Assembly (NCBI GenBank): GCA_040081265.1
Contig: JBEBGV010000061.1
Coordinates: 1-27,833, forward strand
Reading direction: 5' to 3'
Source: JBEBGV01 sp040081265
Lineage (GTDB): Bacteria > Acidobacteriota > Vicinamibacteria > Vicinamibacterales > UBA2999
Length of the DNA stretch: 27,833 nucleotides
Every line of letters starts with the position of its first letter. The stretch's first letter is position 1. The position numbers and the translations under genes are program-made. Shown here piece after piece: positions 1-8,403 of this stretch. A model generated the notes under the pieces. The model was not told where the DNA came from and ran no database searches. It saw only the letters and a program-made list of their open reading frames with translations.

Positions 1-3
1 CCT

Positions 4-17
4 ATCCCCCATCCCCC
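4..17. repeat. two-unit heptamer repeat (ATCCCCC)
   Basis: ATCCCCC occurs twice in tandem at the window edge, upstream of the peroxiredoxin gene. It is the smallest of four heptamer-phased repeats in this window and may continue to the left of the window. Alone it would be insignificant. It is listed because the other three sites share the 7-base period. Confidence 0.4.
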
Positions 18-77
18 TGTATACTTTTCCCCACTAAGATTCCGGCCGTAACACGTGGCTTTTGAGGAGGTTTGTTA

Positions 78-686
78 ATGCGCGCACTGTTGACGATGGG
101 GCTGGTTGCGGTCCTTGCGGGTGTGGTTCTGGCCCAGGGTCCCGCTCCGGCGGCTCCCGTGGTGCCCACCAAGGTGAAGGTTGGCGACGTGGCTCCCGAC
201 TTCACGCTCCAGGGTACTGACGGCAAGACCCACAAGCTGTCGGAATACCGTGGCAAGCAGGCCGTCGTCGTGGCCTGGTTCCCGAAGGCGTTTACGCAGG
301 GCTGCACCATTGAGTGCAAGTCGCTCGCGGAGAACGGCGACAAGATCCAGAAGTACCAGGTGGCCTACTTCATGGCCAGCACGGACAAGCTCGAGGACAA
401 CATGGCGTTCGCGAAGGCGACCAGCGTGACCCTCCAGGGCCGCAACGGTGGTCCGGCGACCGTCGTCGAGAAGAAGGAAGCCGACTTCCCGATGCTTGCC
501 GACCCGACGATGACGACCGCGCGCGCCTACGGCGTGTACAACGAGGAGCGCATGGTCGCGAATCGCTGGACGTTCTACATCGACAAGACCGGCAAGGTTG
601 CCGCCGTCGACACCGCGGTTCGTCCGGCCACGTCAGCGGAAGACATGCTGGCCAAGCTCGCCGAACTCAAGGTGGCGAGCAAGTAA
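78..686 (+). CDS. exported peroxiredoxin (AhpC/TSA family)
   Basis: A 202-residue thiol peroxidase that probably reduces peroxides outside the cytoplasm. Residues 1-20 form a signal peptide ending near VLAQG. The thioredoxin-like fold begins with the typical VGDVAPDFTLQGTDGK (35-50). The peroxidatic cysteine lies in FTQGCTIEC (Cys76), followed by a second cysteine at Cys80. In BCP/PrxQ enzymes the resolving cysteine is five residues on, so the four-residue spacing is unusual. The ATG at 78 is chosen because GAGGAGG ends 7 bases upstream; an in-frame TTG at 72 is too close to it. A terminator follows, so it is probably transcribed alone. Family assignment is firm; subclass and reductant are unknown. 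Confidence 0.9.
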   Translation: MRALLTMGLVAVLAGVVLAQGPAPAAPVVPTKVKVGDVAPDFTLQGTDGKTHKLSEYRGKQAVVVAWFPKAFTQGCTIECKSLAENGDKIQKYQVAYFMASTDKLEDNMAFAKATSVTLQGRNGGPATVVEKKEADFPMLADPTMTTARAYGVYNEERMVANRWTFYIDKTGKVAAVDTAVRPATSAEDMLAKLAELKVASK

Positions 687-704
687 GAGCGTCCCGCGAC
701 ACCC

Positions 705-739
705 AGGGAATAGGGGTTAAGGGATAGGGGTTAGGAAGG
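705..739. repeat. imperfect heptamer tandem repeat (AGGGGTT-like)
   Basis: Five consecutive 7-base units read AGGGAAT, AGGGGTT, AAGGGAT, AGGGGTT, AGGAAGG. The units keep strict 7-base phase and sit between the peroxiredoxin stop codon and the terminator stem. They resemble the heptameric short tandem repeats known from cyanobacterial intergenic regions. Function is unknown. Confidence 0.65.
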
Positions 740-775
740 GGGAACGGGCCGCAACAGCGTGCCCGCTCCCCTTTT
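736..775 (+). terminator. rho-independent terminator after peroxiredoxin gene
   Basis: AGGGGGAACGGGC pairs with GCCCGCTCCCCT (one mismatch/bulge) across a roughly 11-base loop and is followed by a run of five T. It separates the peroxiredoxin gene from the transporter operon. Confidence 0.7.
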
Positions 776-794
776 TGTGTTTCTGGAGGTTACC

Positions 795-2777
795 GTGCGT
801 CACGTGCTCCGCCATTCATGGCTCGTCGCCGCCCTGATCGTCGCTGTCCTGACCGTCACCGCCTGCGGTGGCGGCGCTTCGAACAACCAGGCGCCTGCGG
901 CGTCGACGGGCACGGCTGCGGGAGGCGGGGCGCAGGCCTCGGCGGACAAGAACGCGTATCCCGTGTTTCCCGACGCGGATGCCGGAGCGGATCCGGCGGT
1001 GCCGGCCGACCAGGGTGGCAAGGGGTTCACGGGCGAGGGGTGGGAAACCAACAAGGACTACGACCTTGTTGGTGACCCCCGTGCCGTCAAAGGGGGTGTC
1101 TTCAAGGAAACCATGCTGGAGTTTCCTGGCACACTGAGAGTCTACGGCCCGGAAACAACCATCTTGAACTACCAGCTTCAGACGATGGTGTACGAGTCGC
1201 TGCTGGGCCTGCACCCCACCACGCTGAATTACATCCCGGGCCTCGCCACACACTGGCAGATTGCGCCTGACAAGCTGACCTACCGCTATCGACTCAATCC
1301 CAATGCGCGCTTTTCGACCGGCGCGCCCGTGACCGCAGACGATGTGATTGCCAGCTGGAAGTTCGCCATGGACAAGGGGCTTCAAGAGGCTCAGATCCGC
1401 ACGATGATGGAGAAGTTCGACGAGCCCGTCGCGGAGAGCAAATACATCGTGCGAGTAAAGTCCAAGGAACTGCGGTTCCTGAACTTCTATAACTTCTCCG
1501 GCTTCCTCCCAATCTTCCCGGCCGACGCACTGAAAGGCCTGGATGGCGCGCGCTACCTCAAGGAGTACAACTTCAAGCTCCTGCCGGGCAGCGGCGCGTA
1601 CATCGTCAAGGATGAGGACGTCGTCAAGGGAAAGACCGTGTCGGTGCGCCGGCGCGCTGACTACTGGGCCGAGAAAGAGCGCCGCAACATCGGCACAGGT
1701 AATTTTGAGGAAGTCCGGTGGGTTGTCGTGCTGGACCAAAAACTCGCCTTCGAGATGTTCAAGAAGGGTGACCTCGACTACTACTACGTGAACATTTCAC
1801 GGGAGTGGATGGAAGAGATGAACTTCGATCGCATCCAGCGTGGAGTGGTCCAGAAGCGAAAGATCTTCACCGACGCTCCTGGCCGTATCCAGGGCATCGG
1901 GTTCAACCTTCGCCGAGCGCCCTTCGATGATGTGCGGGTGCGTAAGGCAATCACGCTGCTGCTTAATCGCGGGCTACTCATCGACAAGTTGTTCTTCAAT
2001 GAGTACACGCCGATGAATTCCTACTTTCCAGGCGGCGTGTACTCGAACCCCAACAACCCCCAGAACACCTACGACCCGACAGCAGCCCTCAAGCTCCTGG
2101 CAGAGGCCGGATGGAGTTCCCGGGATGCGCAGGGCCGGCTCGTCAAGGACGGCCGTCCGCTCGTAGCCGAGTATCTGTACGCGGACAAGGGCGCCGAACG
2201 CTGGCTGACGACCTATCAGGAAGACCTGCGTAAGGTTGGTATCACGCTGAATCTCAGGCTGAGCAGTTACGAAACTCTGTTGCAGCTGCAAGGCGAGCAC
2301 AAGTTCGACCTGGTGTCGGTTGGCTGGGTCCAGGGAACCTTCCCGGATCCGGAAGCGCTCTACCGGTCGACCTTTGCCGATGTACTGAATTCCTATAATT
2401 TCGTCGGCTTCAAGAATGCTCGGGTGGATCAGCTGCTCGATGCCTATCAGAAGGAATTCGATCAGCAGAAACGTGTGGCGATGATCCGCGAGATCGACGG
2501 CATTCTTGCCGAGAACTACGTGTACATCCTCGAGTGGGAGGCACCGTTCGAACGCATCGCCTACTTGAACAAGTTCGGGCACCCGGAGAGCTACTTGAGC
2601 CGCATCGGCCAGTACCGCGACATGGTTTCCCTGTGGTGGATCGACCCCGCCAAGGAAGCCAGGTTCAGAGAGGCGATGGGTAATCCAGCGGTGAAGTTGG
2701 AGGTCGGACAAACCGACGTCCGCTACTGGGAGGATTTCGCCAAGTCAGGCGGCGTGGCGTTCGAACCTCCCAAGTAG
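795..2777 (+). CDS. peptide ABC transporter substrate-binding lipoprotein (YejA-like, SBP_bac_5)
   Basis: This 660-residue receptor would capture peptides and pass them to the permeases encoded next. The N-terminus is a lipoprotein signal with lipobox TVTAC (Cys24), then a low-complexity Ala/Gly linker. The body has family 5 features, for example PGLATHWQIAPDKLTYRYRL and the FNLRRAPFDDVRVRKAIT block that carries the conserved ligand-binding region. Length and order suit the Yej (microcin C/oligopeptide) group better than the shorter DppA. The GTG at 795 is preferred over an upstream in-frame GTG at 759 because GGAGGT lies 4 bases before it and it places a proper signal peptide at residue 1. 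It is first in a five-gene operon; the next start is 7 bases after its stop. Confidence 0.9.
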   Translation: MRHVLRHSWLVAALIVAVLTVTACGGGASNNQAPAASTGTAAGGGAQASADKNAYPVFPDADAGADPAVPADQGGKGFTGEGWETNKDYDLVGDPRAVKGGVFKETMLEFPGTLRVYGPETTILNYQLQTMVYESLLGLHPTTLNYIPGLATHWQIAPDKLTYRYRLNPNARFSTGAPVTADDVIASWKFAMDKGLQEAQIRTMMEKFDEPVAESKYIVRVKSKELRFLNFYNFSGFLPIFPADALKGLDGARYLKEYNFKLLPGSGAYIVKDEDVVKGKTVSVRRRADYWAEKERRNIGTGNFEEVRWVVVLDQKLAFEMFKKGDLDYYYVNISREWMEEMNFDRIQRGVVQKRKIFTDAPGRIQGIGFNLRRAPFDDVRVRKAITLLLNRGLLIDKLFFNEYTPMNSYFPGGVYSNPNNPQNTYDPTAALKLLAEAGWSSRDAQGRLVKDGRPLVAEYLYADKGAERWLTTYQEDLRKVGITLNLRLSSYETLLQLQGEHKFDLVSVGWVQGTFPDPEALYRSTFADVLNSYNFVGFKNARVDQLLDAYQKEFDQQKRVAMIREIDGILAENYVYILEWEAPFERIAYLNKFGHPESYLSRIGQYRDMVSLWWIDPAKEARFREAMGNPAVKLEVGQTDVRYWEDFAKSGGVAFEPPK

Positions 2778-2784
2778 CGGCAAG

Positions 2785-3816
2785 GTGAGAGCGTATTTCC
2801 TCCGACGGATTCTCCTCATCATCCCGACATTCCTCGGGATCACGATGGCGGTGTTCGTTGTCACTCACTTTGTCCCCGGCGGTCCGGTTGAGCGGCAGTT
2901 GCTGCGCATGCGTATGGGCAGCACGGCCGATGCCAGTGCCAGCGCCGGAGGCGGCCGCTTCGGGGTGTCGCTGCCGGAGGACGCAGTAGAGGAGATTCGG
3001 AAGTACTACGGGTTCGACCAGCCGGTGCACATTCGCTACGCACAGTGGCTGTGGAAGGTTGTTCGGCTTGACCTCGGCAATTCCTACATCTACCAGGACC
3101 CCGTCTGGGACGTGATCAAGTCGAGATTCCCCATCTCGATCTTTCTGGGCCTGACCGGCTTCGTGCTCAGCTACCTCGTGTGCGTTCCGCTCGGAGTCCT
3201 CAAGGCGGTCAAGCACTCCAGCGCTTTTGATGTCACCAGCAGCATCCTCGTATTCCTGGGCTACTCGGTGCCTGGCTGGGCGCTCGGAACCGCGCTGCTC
3301 GTGCTGTTCGGCGGAGGCAGTTTCTGGGACGTGTTCCCGCTTGGCGGATTCCGTCCGGACAACTGGGAATACCTGAGCGTCTGGGGCAAGATCACCGGCC
3401 AGATCGAGTACATGTTCCTCCCGGTGCTCTGCTACATGGTCGGGTCCTTTGCCACCCTGACCATTCTGACCAAGAACTCACTGATGGAGACCCTGGGGCA
3501 GGACTACATACGAACCGCGTTTGCCAAGGGCCTTCCGGAGCGACGCGTCATCTTCACGCATGCACTGCGCAACTCGCTGATACCGCTTGCGACCGGACTC
3601 GGACACGTGCTCAGCCTCGTGCTGGCAGGGTCCTTCCTCATCGAACGCGTATTCAACATCAACGGGATGGGATACCTCGGCTACACCTCGATTCTGCAGC
3701 GCGACTACCCCGTTGCGCTCGGGATCCTTGTCATCAGCAGCATGCTCATGCTGGTGGGCAACATCCTCTCGGACATGCTCTACGCGCTCGTCGATCCTCG
3801 CATCCGATTCAAATGA
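2785..3816 (+). CDS. yejB: peptide ABC transporter permease (YejB-like)
   Basis: A 343-residue inner-membrane channel subunit of the BPD_transp_1 family. It starts with the typical MRAYFLRRILLIIPTFLGI first helix and has about six helices. It keeps features of E. coli YejB: a long periplasmic insert after helix 1, YGFDQPVHIRYAQWLWK, the block FPLGGFRP, the cytoplasmic EAA-type coupling loop around YIRTAFAKGLPERRVIFTHALRNSLIP, and the end VDPRIRF. The GTG start has only a weak Shine-Dalgarno, so it is likely translated by coupling from the receptor gene 7 bases upstream. Its stop overlaps the next start (ATGA). The symbol rests on remembered similarity to YejB; transported substrate is not proven. 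Confidence 0.88.
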   Translation: MRAYFLRRILLIIPTFLGITMAVFVVTHFVPGGPVERQLLRMRMGSTADASASAGGGRFGVSLPEDAVEEIRKYYGFDQPVHIRYAQWLWKVVRLDLGNSYIYQDPVWDVIKSRFPISIFLGLTGFVLSYLVCVPLGVLKAVKHSSAFDVTSSILVFLGYSVPGWALGTALLVLFGGGSFWDVFPLGGFRPDNWEYLSVWGKITGQIEYMFLPVLCYMVGSFATLTILTKNSLMETLGQDYIRTAFAKGLPERRVIFTHALRNSLIPLATGLGHVLSLVLAGSFLIERVFNINGMGYLGYTSILQRDYPVALGILVISSMLMLVGNILSDMLYALVDPRIRFK

Positions 3817-4898
3817 GTGCTTCGTCGGAGCTTTCGCGCTCCATCCTGCAGAGACGCCTGAGCAAGTTCCGGCGGTTGAAACGCGGATACTACGCGTTCT
3901 TGCTCGTGGCCTTCGGGTACGTGCTGTCGTTTTGCCTGCCCGTCCTGATGAACAACACCCCGTTGGTGGTGCGCTACAACGGGAGTTATTACTTCCCGCT
4001 CGTGACCTACTACGGCTCGGCCGAGTTCGGCTCGAACGGGATTGGCGAACCGAACTACCGCGAGTTGAAGAGCGAGTTCGCCGCCGCAGGCAACGGCAAC
4101 TTCGTGGTCATGCCTCCCATCCCGTACAGCTCGAATGAAGCGCTCCTGGATGTTCCTGGATCTCCGCCTCATGCGCCCTCGTGGGAACATCCGTTCGGCA
4201 CCGACGATCGCGGGCGCGATGTGCTGGTGCGGCTCGCCTACGGTTTCAACATCTCGATGACCTTCGCGATCATCGTCATGCTGCTGGCCGACGGCATCGG
4301 GATCGCCGTGGGCGCAGCTCTGGGTTATCTGGCGGGGCGGGTCGACCTGCTTGGGCAGCGTGTCATCGAGATCTGGTCGTCGCTGCCCTTCCTCTACACC
4401 ATCATCATCATCAGCTCGATCATCGTTCCCGTGTATGTTCCGGGCCGGGGTCCCCTGTTCCAGCCCTCATTCTGGCTTCTCGTCCTGATTCTGACGGCGT
4501 TCGACTGGATGGGCATCACCTACTACGTCCGCGGCGAGTTCTACCGGGAGAAGGCAAAGGACTACGTCGCTGCGGCGATCGCGACCGGCGTGTCGGAACG
4601 GGGCATCATGTTCCGTCACATCCTTCCCAATGCCCTCACGCCCGTGGTGTCGTTCGCACCCTTCACGATCGTCGCAAACATCACCGCACTCGTCGCCCTC
4701 GATTTCCTGGGCTTCGGGTTGCCGGCCCCGACACCAAGCTGGGGCGAACTCATTGGTCAGGGGATGGAGAACCTCACCAAGTGGTGGCTTGTCTTCTATC
4801 CGCTCGGCGCCCTCTTCGTGACCCTGCTGCTGGTCGTGTTCATCGGCGAAGCCGTGCGTGAAGCGTTCGACCCCAAGGAATACTCGCGCCTCCGATGA
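3813..4898 (+). CDS. yejE: peptide ABC transporter permease (YejE-like)
   Basis: The second permease, 361 residues. After a first helix it has an unusually long extracytoplasmic segment (about residues 45-115) before the motif PFGTDDRGRDVLVRLAYGF, as in YejE/OppC-type subunits. Later features are VIEIWSSLPFLYTIIIISSI, the coupling loop with DYVAAAIATGVSERGIMFRHILPNAL, ALDFLGFGLPAPTPSWGEL, and the C-terminal IGEAVREAFDPKE, all close to E. coli YejE. It pairs with the preceding permease to form the membrane channel. The start overlaps the upstream stop by ATGA, and the stop overlaps the next start the same way, indicating translational coupling. Confidence 0.88.
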   Translation: MSASSELSRSILQRRLSKFRRLKRGYYAFLLVAFGYVLSFCLPVLMNNTPLVVRYNGSYYFPLVTYYGSAEFGSNGIGEPNYRELKSEFAAAGNGNFVVMPPIPYSSNEALLDVPGSPPHAPSWEHPFGTDDRGRDVLVRLAYGFNISMTFAIIVMLLADGIGIAVGAALGYLAGRVDLLGQRVIEIWSSLPFLYTIIIISSIIVPVYVPGRGPLFQPSFWLLVLILTAFDWMGITYYVRGEFYREKAKDYVAAAIATGVSERGIMFRHILPNALTPVVSFAPFTIVANITALVALDFLGFGLPAPTPSWGELIGQGMENLTKWWLVFYPLGALFVTLLLVVFIGEAVREAFDPKEYSRLR

Positions 4899-5908
4899 CA
4901 CCCCTCCTCTCGATCCGCGGGTTGCGGACCCACTTCTATACCGAAGGCGGCATCGCCAAAGCCGTCGACGGCATCGACCTCGACATCCAGTCGGGCGAGG
5001 TCGTGGGTCTGGTCGGCGAGTCGGGATCCGGCAAGAGCGTCACGGCGCTCAGCATCCTGCGGCTCATCCCGGACCCGCCTGGGAAGATCGTTGAAGGACA
5101 GATTCTGTTCGGTGGACGCGACTTGCTGAAGCTGTCGTGGGAAGACATCAGGAAGATTCGCGGGCGCGACATCTCGATGGTCTTCCAGGAACCGATGACG
5201 TCGCTCAATCCGGTCTTCACGATCGGCATGCAGGTTACCGAGGCCATCCTGCTGCACGAGCAGTGCAGCCGTGAGGAAGCGAACCGGCGAGCGGTGGACA
5301 TCCTCACCGAGGTCGGCATCCCGGACGCGGCGGCGCGCCTGAAGCAATATCCGCATCACCTGTCAGGCGGTCAGCGCCAACGCGTGATGATCGCGATGGC
5401 CCTGGCCCTCAATCCGGCGCTGCTCATCGCCGACGAGCCCACAACCGCGCTCGATGTCACCATCCAGGCGCAGATCCTCGACCTGATGCTCGAGATGAAG
5501 GCAAAGCGCGAAGGCGCATCGATCCTGCTCATCACGCACAACCTCGCAGTGGTCGCCGAGACGTGCGATCGGGTGGCGGTGATGTACGGCGGGAAGATTC
5601 AGGAAGTGTCGCCGGTCGAGGAGCTGTTCAGCACGCCTTACCACCCCTATACGAAGGGGCTGCTGTCCTCGATCCCAGGCTCTGAGGGCGCCAGGGCGCG
5701 TCGCCTCACGGTGATCCCCGGCAGCGTGCCCGACATCCTGAACCTGCCCAAAGGCTGCAAGTTCGTGACGCGGTGTGCGTATGCCTTCGCTCCCTGCCAG
5801 GACATCGAGCCGCCGCTCATCGAGCAATCGCCCGGTCACACGGTGCGGTGCCACCTCTACCCGCGCGACACGCCCATCGGTCCGCCTCCCGCTGAGGCTG
5901 GCGCATGA
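4895..5908 (+). CDS. peptide ABC transporter ATP-binding protein (OppD/DppD type)
   Basis: A 337-residue ATPase that powers uptake through the YejB/YejE-like channel. Walker A is GESGSGKS (41-48), the Q-loop reads MVFQEPMTSLNP, the signature is LSGGQRQR, Walker B is LLIADEPTTALD, and the switch histidine lies in LLITHNLAV. The C-terminus is the oligopeptide/dipeptide transporter extension (HPYTKGLLSSIPG) with cysteines in GCKFVTRCAYAFAPC that in relatives bind an iron-sulfur cluster. In E. coli the two ATPase halves are fused in YejF; here they are two genes. ATGA overlaps on both sides show tight coupling. Confidence 0.93.
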   Translation: MTPLLSIRGLRTHFYTEGGIAKAVDGIDLDIQSGEVVGLVGESGSGKSVTALSILRLIPDPPGKIVEGQILFGGRDLLKLSWEDIRKIRGRDISMVFQEPMTSLNPVFTIGMQVTEAILLHEQCSREEANRRAVDILTEVGIPDAAARLKQYPHHLSGGQRQRVMIAMALALNPALLIADEPTTALDVTIQAQILDLMLEMKAKREGASILLITHNLAVVAETCDRVAVMYGGKIQEVSPVEELFSTPYHPYTKGLLSSIPGSEGARARRLTVIPGSVPDILNLPKGCKFVTRCAYAFAPCQDIEPPLIEQSPGHTVRCHLYPRDTPIGPPPAEAGA

Positions 5909-6954
5909 CCAGCAACCAGCAACCAGCAACCGATCACGGTTCTGGCTCTCTCCTCCTGGACGTCCAGGACCTGCACGTCCGCTTCCCTATCTTCGGGGGC
6001 GTCTTCCTGCGACGTCAGGGCGAAGTGCGCGCCGTCGACGGCGTGTCGTTCACGCTTCGCGCGGGCGAAACGCTCGGCATCGTCGGCGAATCGGGCTGTG
6101 GCAAGACGACGGTGGGGCGCGCGGTCATCAACATCCTGCGCGCCATGAGCTATCAGGTCGAGGTTTCCGGACGCGTGCTCTATCACCACTCCTCTGGTGT
6201 GGTTGACCTGGCCGCGCTGAAGCAGCACGCGATGCGCACCTACCGGTCCGACATCCAGATGGTGTTCCAGGATCCGTACTCGTCACTCAATCCGCGCAAG
6301 ACCGTCGGACAGATCGTCGAAGAACCGCTCACCATCCACACGAAGGCAACAAAGGCCGAACGCGGCGACCGTGTGCGCTGGCTCTTCGAAAAGGTCGGTC
6401 TGTCGGCGCAGCACGTCAACCGCTACCCGCACGAATTTTCAGGCGGACAGCGCCAGCGTATCGGCATCGCCCGCGCCCTGGCCACCAACCCGAAGATCGT
6501 GATCGCCGACGAGCCGGTCAGCGCGCTCGACGTGTCGGTGCAGGCGCAGGTGATCAACCTGCTGCAGGACCTGCAGCAGGAATTCGGGCTGTCCTACATC
6601 TTCATCGCCCACGATCTCTCGGTTGTCCGTCACATCTCGGACCGGATCGCCGTGATGTACCTGGGGAACATCGTCGAGGTGGGACCAGCGGCCGACATCT
6701 ATGCGCGGCCGGTGCATCCGTATTCGCAGGCCCTTCTGGCCGCGGCGCCAAAGCCCGATCCGTCCCGTGCACGCGCAAAACACATCCGTCTTGGCGGAGA
6801 CGTCCCCTCGCCCGCTCACAAGCCTTCGGGCTGCGCGTTCAGGACGCGTTGCCCGATAGCCAGGCCAGCGTGTGCCGACGCGGTACCGCCGCTTATCGAC
6901 CGCGAGGGCCGGCTCGTGGCGTGCCCGTTTTCATCAGCAGATCCGCGCTCGTAA
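5905..6954 (+). CDS. peptide ABC transporter ATP-binding protein (OppF/DppF type)
   Basis: This 349-residue partner ATPase completes the importer. Walker A is GESGCGKT (about 64-71), the Q-loop is MVFQDPYSSLNPRKTVGQIV, the signature is FSGGQRQRIGIARAL, Walker B is IVIADEPVSALD, the switch is FIAHDLSVV, and the C-terminal extension has HPYSQALLAAAPKP and a cysteine cluster. The extreme N-terminus (TSNQQPAT) is encoded by a heptamer DNA repeat and is not conserved protein. The recognisable fold begins near residue 12. It is the last gene of the operon. Its 3' end overlaps the convergent sortase gene by 62 bases. Confidence 0.92.
   Translation: MTSNQQPATDHGSGSLLLDVQDLHVRFPIFGGVFLRRQGEVRAVDGVSFTLRAGETLGIVGESGCGKTTVGRAVINILRAMSYQVEVSGRVLYHHSSGVVDLAALKQHAMRTYRSDIQMVFQDPYSSLNPRKTVGQIVEEPLTIHTKATKAERGDRVRWLFEKVGLSAQHVNRYPHEFSGGQRQRIGIARALATNPKIVIADEPVSALDVSVQAQVINLLQDLQQEFGLSYIFIAHDLSVVRHISDRIAVMYLGNIVEVGPAADIYARPVHPYSQALLAAAPKPDPSRARAKHIRLGGDVPSPAHKPSGCAFRTRCPIARPACADAVPPLIDREGRLVACPFSSADPRS
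5909..5931. repeat. heptamer tandem repeat inside a coding start (CCAGCAA)x3
   Basis: Three perfect copies of CCAGCAA plus a partial fourth follow the ATG of the second ATPase gene. Because 7 is not a multiple of 3, the copies are read in successive frames, giving the N-terminal TSNQQPAT. A change in copy number would shift the frame, so expression of this subunit could in principle be phase variable. Confidence 0.75.
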
Positions 6955-7504
6955 TATCGCGCGGAATGATGTGCGTCCGGCTGGCCCGAACCACAAAGCG
7001 GCTGGGCGCCGGCCCGATGAAGCCAAATGGATAGCAGGTGATCAGCGTCAGCTCGTCTGTCGTTCCCGAGCGCAGCACGCTGACCTCTGAAGGTTCGACG
7101 ACCGACGTCTGGCTCACGACGTATTCAACAGTCGCGTTGCCGGTCTTGAACGCCAGGATGTCTCCCCGCTTGATCTGTTCCAGTGGACCGAAGTCGGTGT
7201 CCCGATGGCCGGCAATTACCGAGTTGCCGGGCTCCCACGGCATCGGCGTGTCCTGCAGGTGACCCGCCCCGAGCATCAGGCTCGAGGCATCATCCCCCTC
7301 GACAACGACCACCGACACCCCTAGTCGCGGGATCTGCAGGACGCCAACGGTGTCGCCCCGCACCGGGTGGTGCGCTTCGACGATCGGCGGCACCGCGTGC
7401 CCTCGTACCAGCCGTTCATGCAGCCCGGTGGCCCAGGTGACGCCAGACCACGTCAGCGCCATGGTGCCACCGAGCAGCAGGAGTGCGCCAAGCGCGCGCG
7501 CCAT
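6893..7504 (-). CDS. class D sortase
   Basis: A 203-residue membrane-anchored transpeptidase that would cleave a sorting motif and attach the substrate at the cell surface. One N-terminal helix (residues 5-25) precedes the sortase barrel, which starts with VGVLQIPRLGVSVVVVEG. Catalytic residues are visible: His100 in AGHRDTDF, Cys157 in TLITCYPF, Arg169 in SRFVVRA. The TLxTCYPF sequence is typical of class D/E enzymes. The only candidate substrate nearby is the gene 3 bases upstream, which ends with LPATA and a transmembrane tail. The 3' end runs 62 bases into the convergent ATPase gene. Sortases are uncommon in Gram-negative bacteria but class D forms occur in acidobacteria. Confidence 0.9.
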   Translation of the reverse strand: MARALGALLLLGGTMALTWSGVTWATGLHERLVRGHAVPPIVEAHHPVRGDTVGVLQIPRLGVSVVVVEGDDASSLMLGAGHLQDTPMPWEPGNSVIAGHRDTDFGPLEQIKRGDILAFKTGNATVEYVVSQTSVVEPSEVSVLRSGTTDELTLITCYPFGFIGPAPSRFVVRASRTHIIPRDITSADLLMKTGTPRAGPRGR

Positions 7505-7507
7505 GGC

Positions 7508-8182
7508 TCAAGCCTTGACGCGACCGAGCAGCAACGCGCCACCCACCAGCGTCAATGCCCCCAGCAGCGCCACCAGCGGCACCGGGCTCGCTGTCGCCGG
7601 CAGTTGGTCCCGCGTCAGTTCCGGCGCGCGACCCGTCGGAGGCACGGGGTCCGGCGTCACCGTCAGTTCCGGGGCCGGCTGTGTTGCCTGGGCGAGGGTC
7701 AGTTCAGGCGCTTTCGCCGTCGGTGCAGCGTTGAGTGACGCAATGCCGCCGCCGTCGATGACGGTCGGTGCATCAGTGACGCCGGTCAGCTTTGCGTACT
7801 GCTCTTCTGAGTAGATGAACTCAAAGCCCTGGCTTTCGCCAACCGGCCACCAGCTGTGGATTGCCGCCGGCATGCCCGGCACGGTGTCCATCAGGCTCAC
7901 CGACGGCTCGCCTTCCTTGTCGGAGCGAAACGCCGGCACCGCCTGCAGCAGCGCGTAGCTGTGCATCCCGCGTTCATCGAGCACTTGAACGACCTTGCGC
8001 TCGATGGTCGGGTCGGCCAGCTTGAACACGTAGGTACCGGGCGGAAGCGTGACTCCCGGCAACGCGATCGGGCGGTCAAAAGTGAATCGAGTCATCTTGT
8101 CCGACATGGAGGCGCTCGCGGGCGCGCTCAAACCCATGGTCAACGCCAATCCAACGGCTACCGATGTCAGGGTCTTCAGCAT
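7508..8182 (-). CDS. sortase substrate: surface protein with LPATA sorting signal
   Basis: A 224-residue exported protein. Residues 1-25 are a signal peptide ending in ASAS. A globular part (about 30-130) contains FDRPIALPGVTLPPGTYVFKLAD, a pattern I recall from many acidobacterial secreted proteins without a named domain. Residues 155-192 are a Pro/Thr-rich stalk with APELT three times (158, 170, 186). The C-terminus is a full sorting signal: LPATA (194-198), a hydrophobic helix, and the basic tail GRVKA. LPxTA suits class D sortases. The ATG at 8182 has AGGAGG just upstream; a longer reading to 8236 lacks a ribosome site. The sortase gene follows at 3 bases, so the two form an operon. The biological role of the head domain is unknown. 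Confidence 0.88.
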   Translation of the reverse strand: MLKTLTSVAVGLALTMGLSAPASASMSDKMTRFTFDRPIALPGVTLPPGTYVFKLADPTIERKVVQVLDERGMHSYALLQAVPAFRSDKEGEPSVSLMDTVPGMPAAIHSWWPVGESQGFEFIYSEEQYAKLTGVTDAPTVIDGGGIASLNAAPTAKAPELTLAQATQPAPELTVTPDPVPPTGRAPELTRDQLPATASPVPLVALLGALTLVGGALLLGRVKA

Positions 8183-8403
8183 GATGTCCTCCTGCGGGGT
8201 TCGGTAGTGCAAGATGACAGCCGTCGGTGGAGTCATCCGTTGAAGTGGGTCCAGTCACAGGGGTTATCGCTCATCCATGGCATTTCGACCGGTGCCTGTG
8301 CGCCGCGAACTGGCCATAGGTGCGTCGCATCAATTACACGGTCAGGAAAACGCAAGGATGAGATTCGATGGCCTTGGCCTGCATCCTGCTACTGTTACGT
8401 GTC

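Noticed and set aside
816..1739. Long minus-strand frame inside the substrate-binding protein gene
   Set aside because: It overlaps a well-supported gene on the other strand, has no recognisable domain and no ribosome site.
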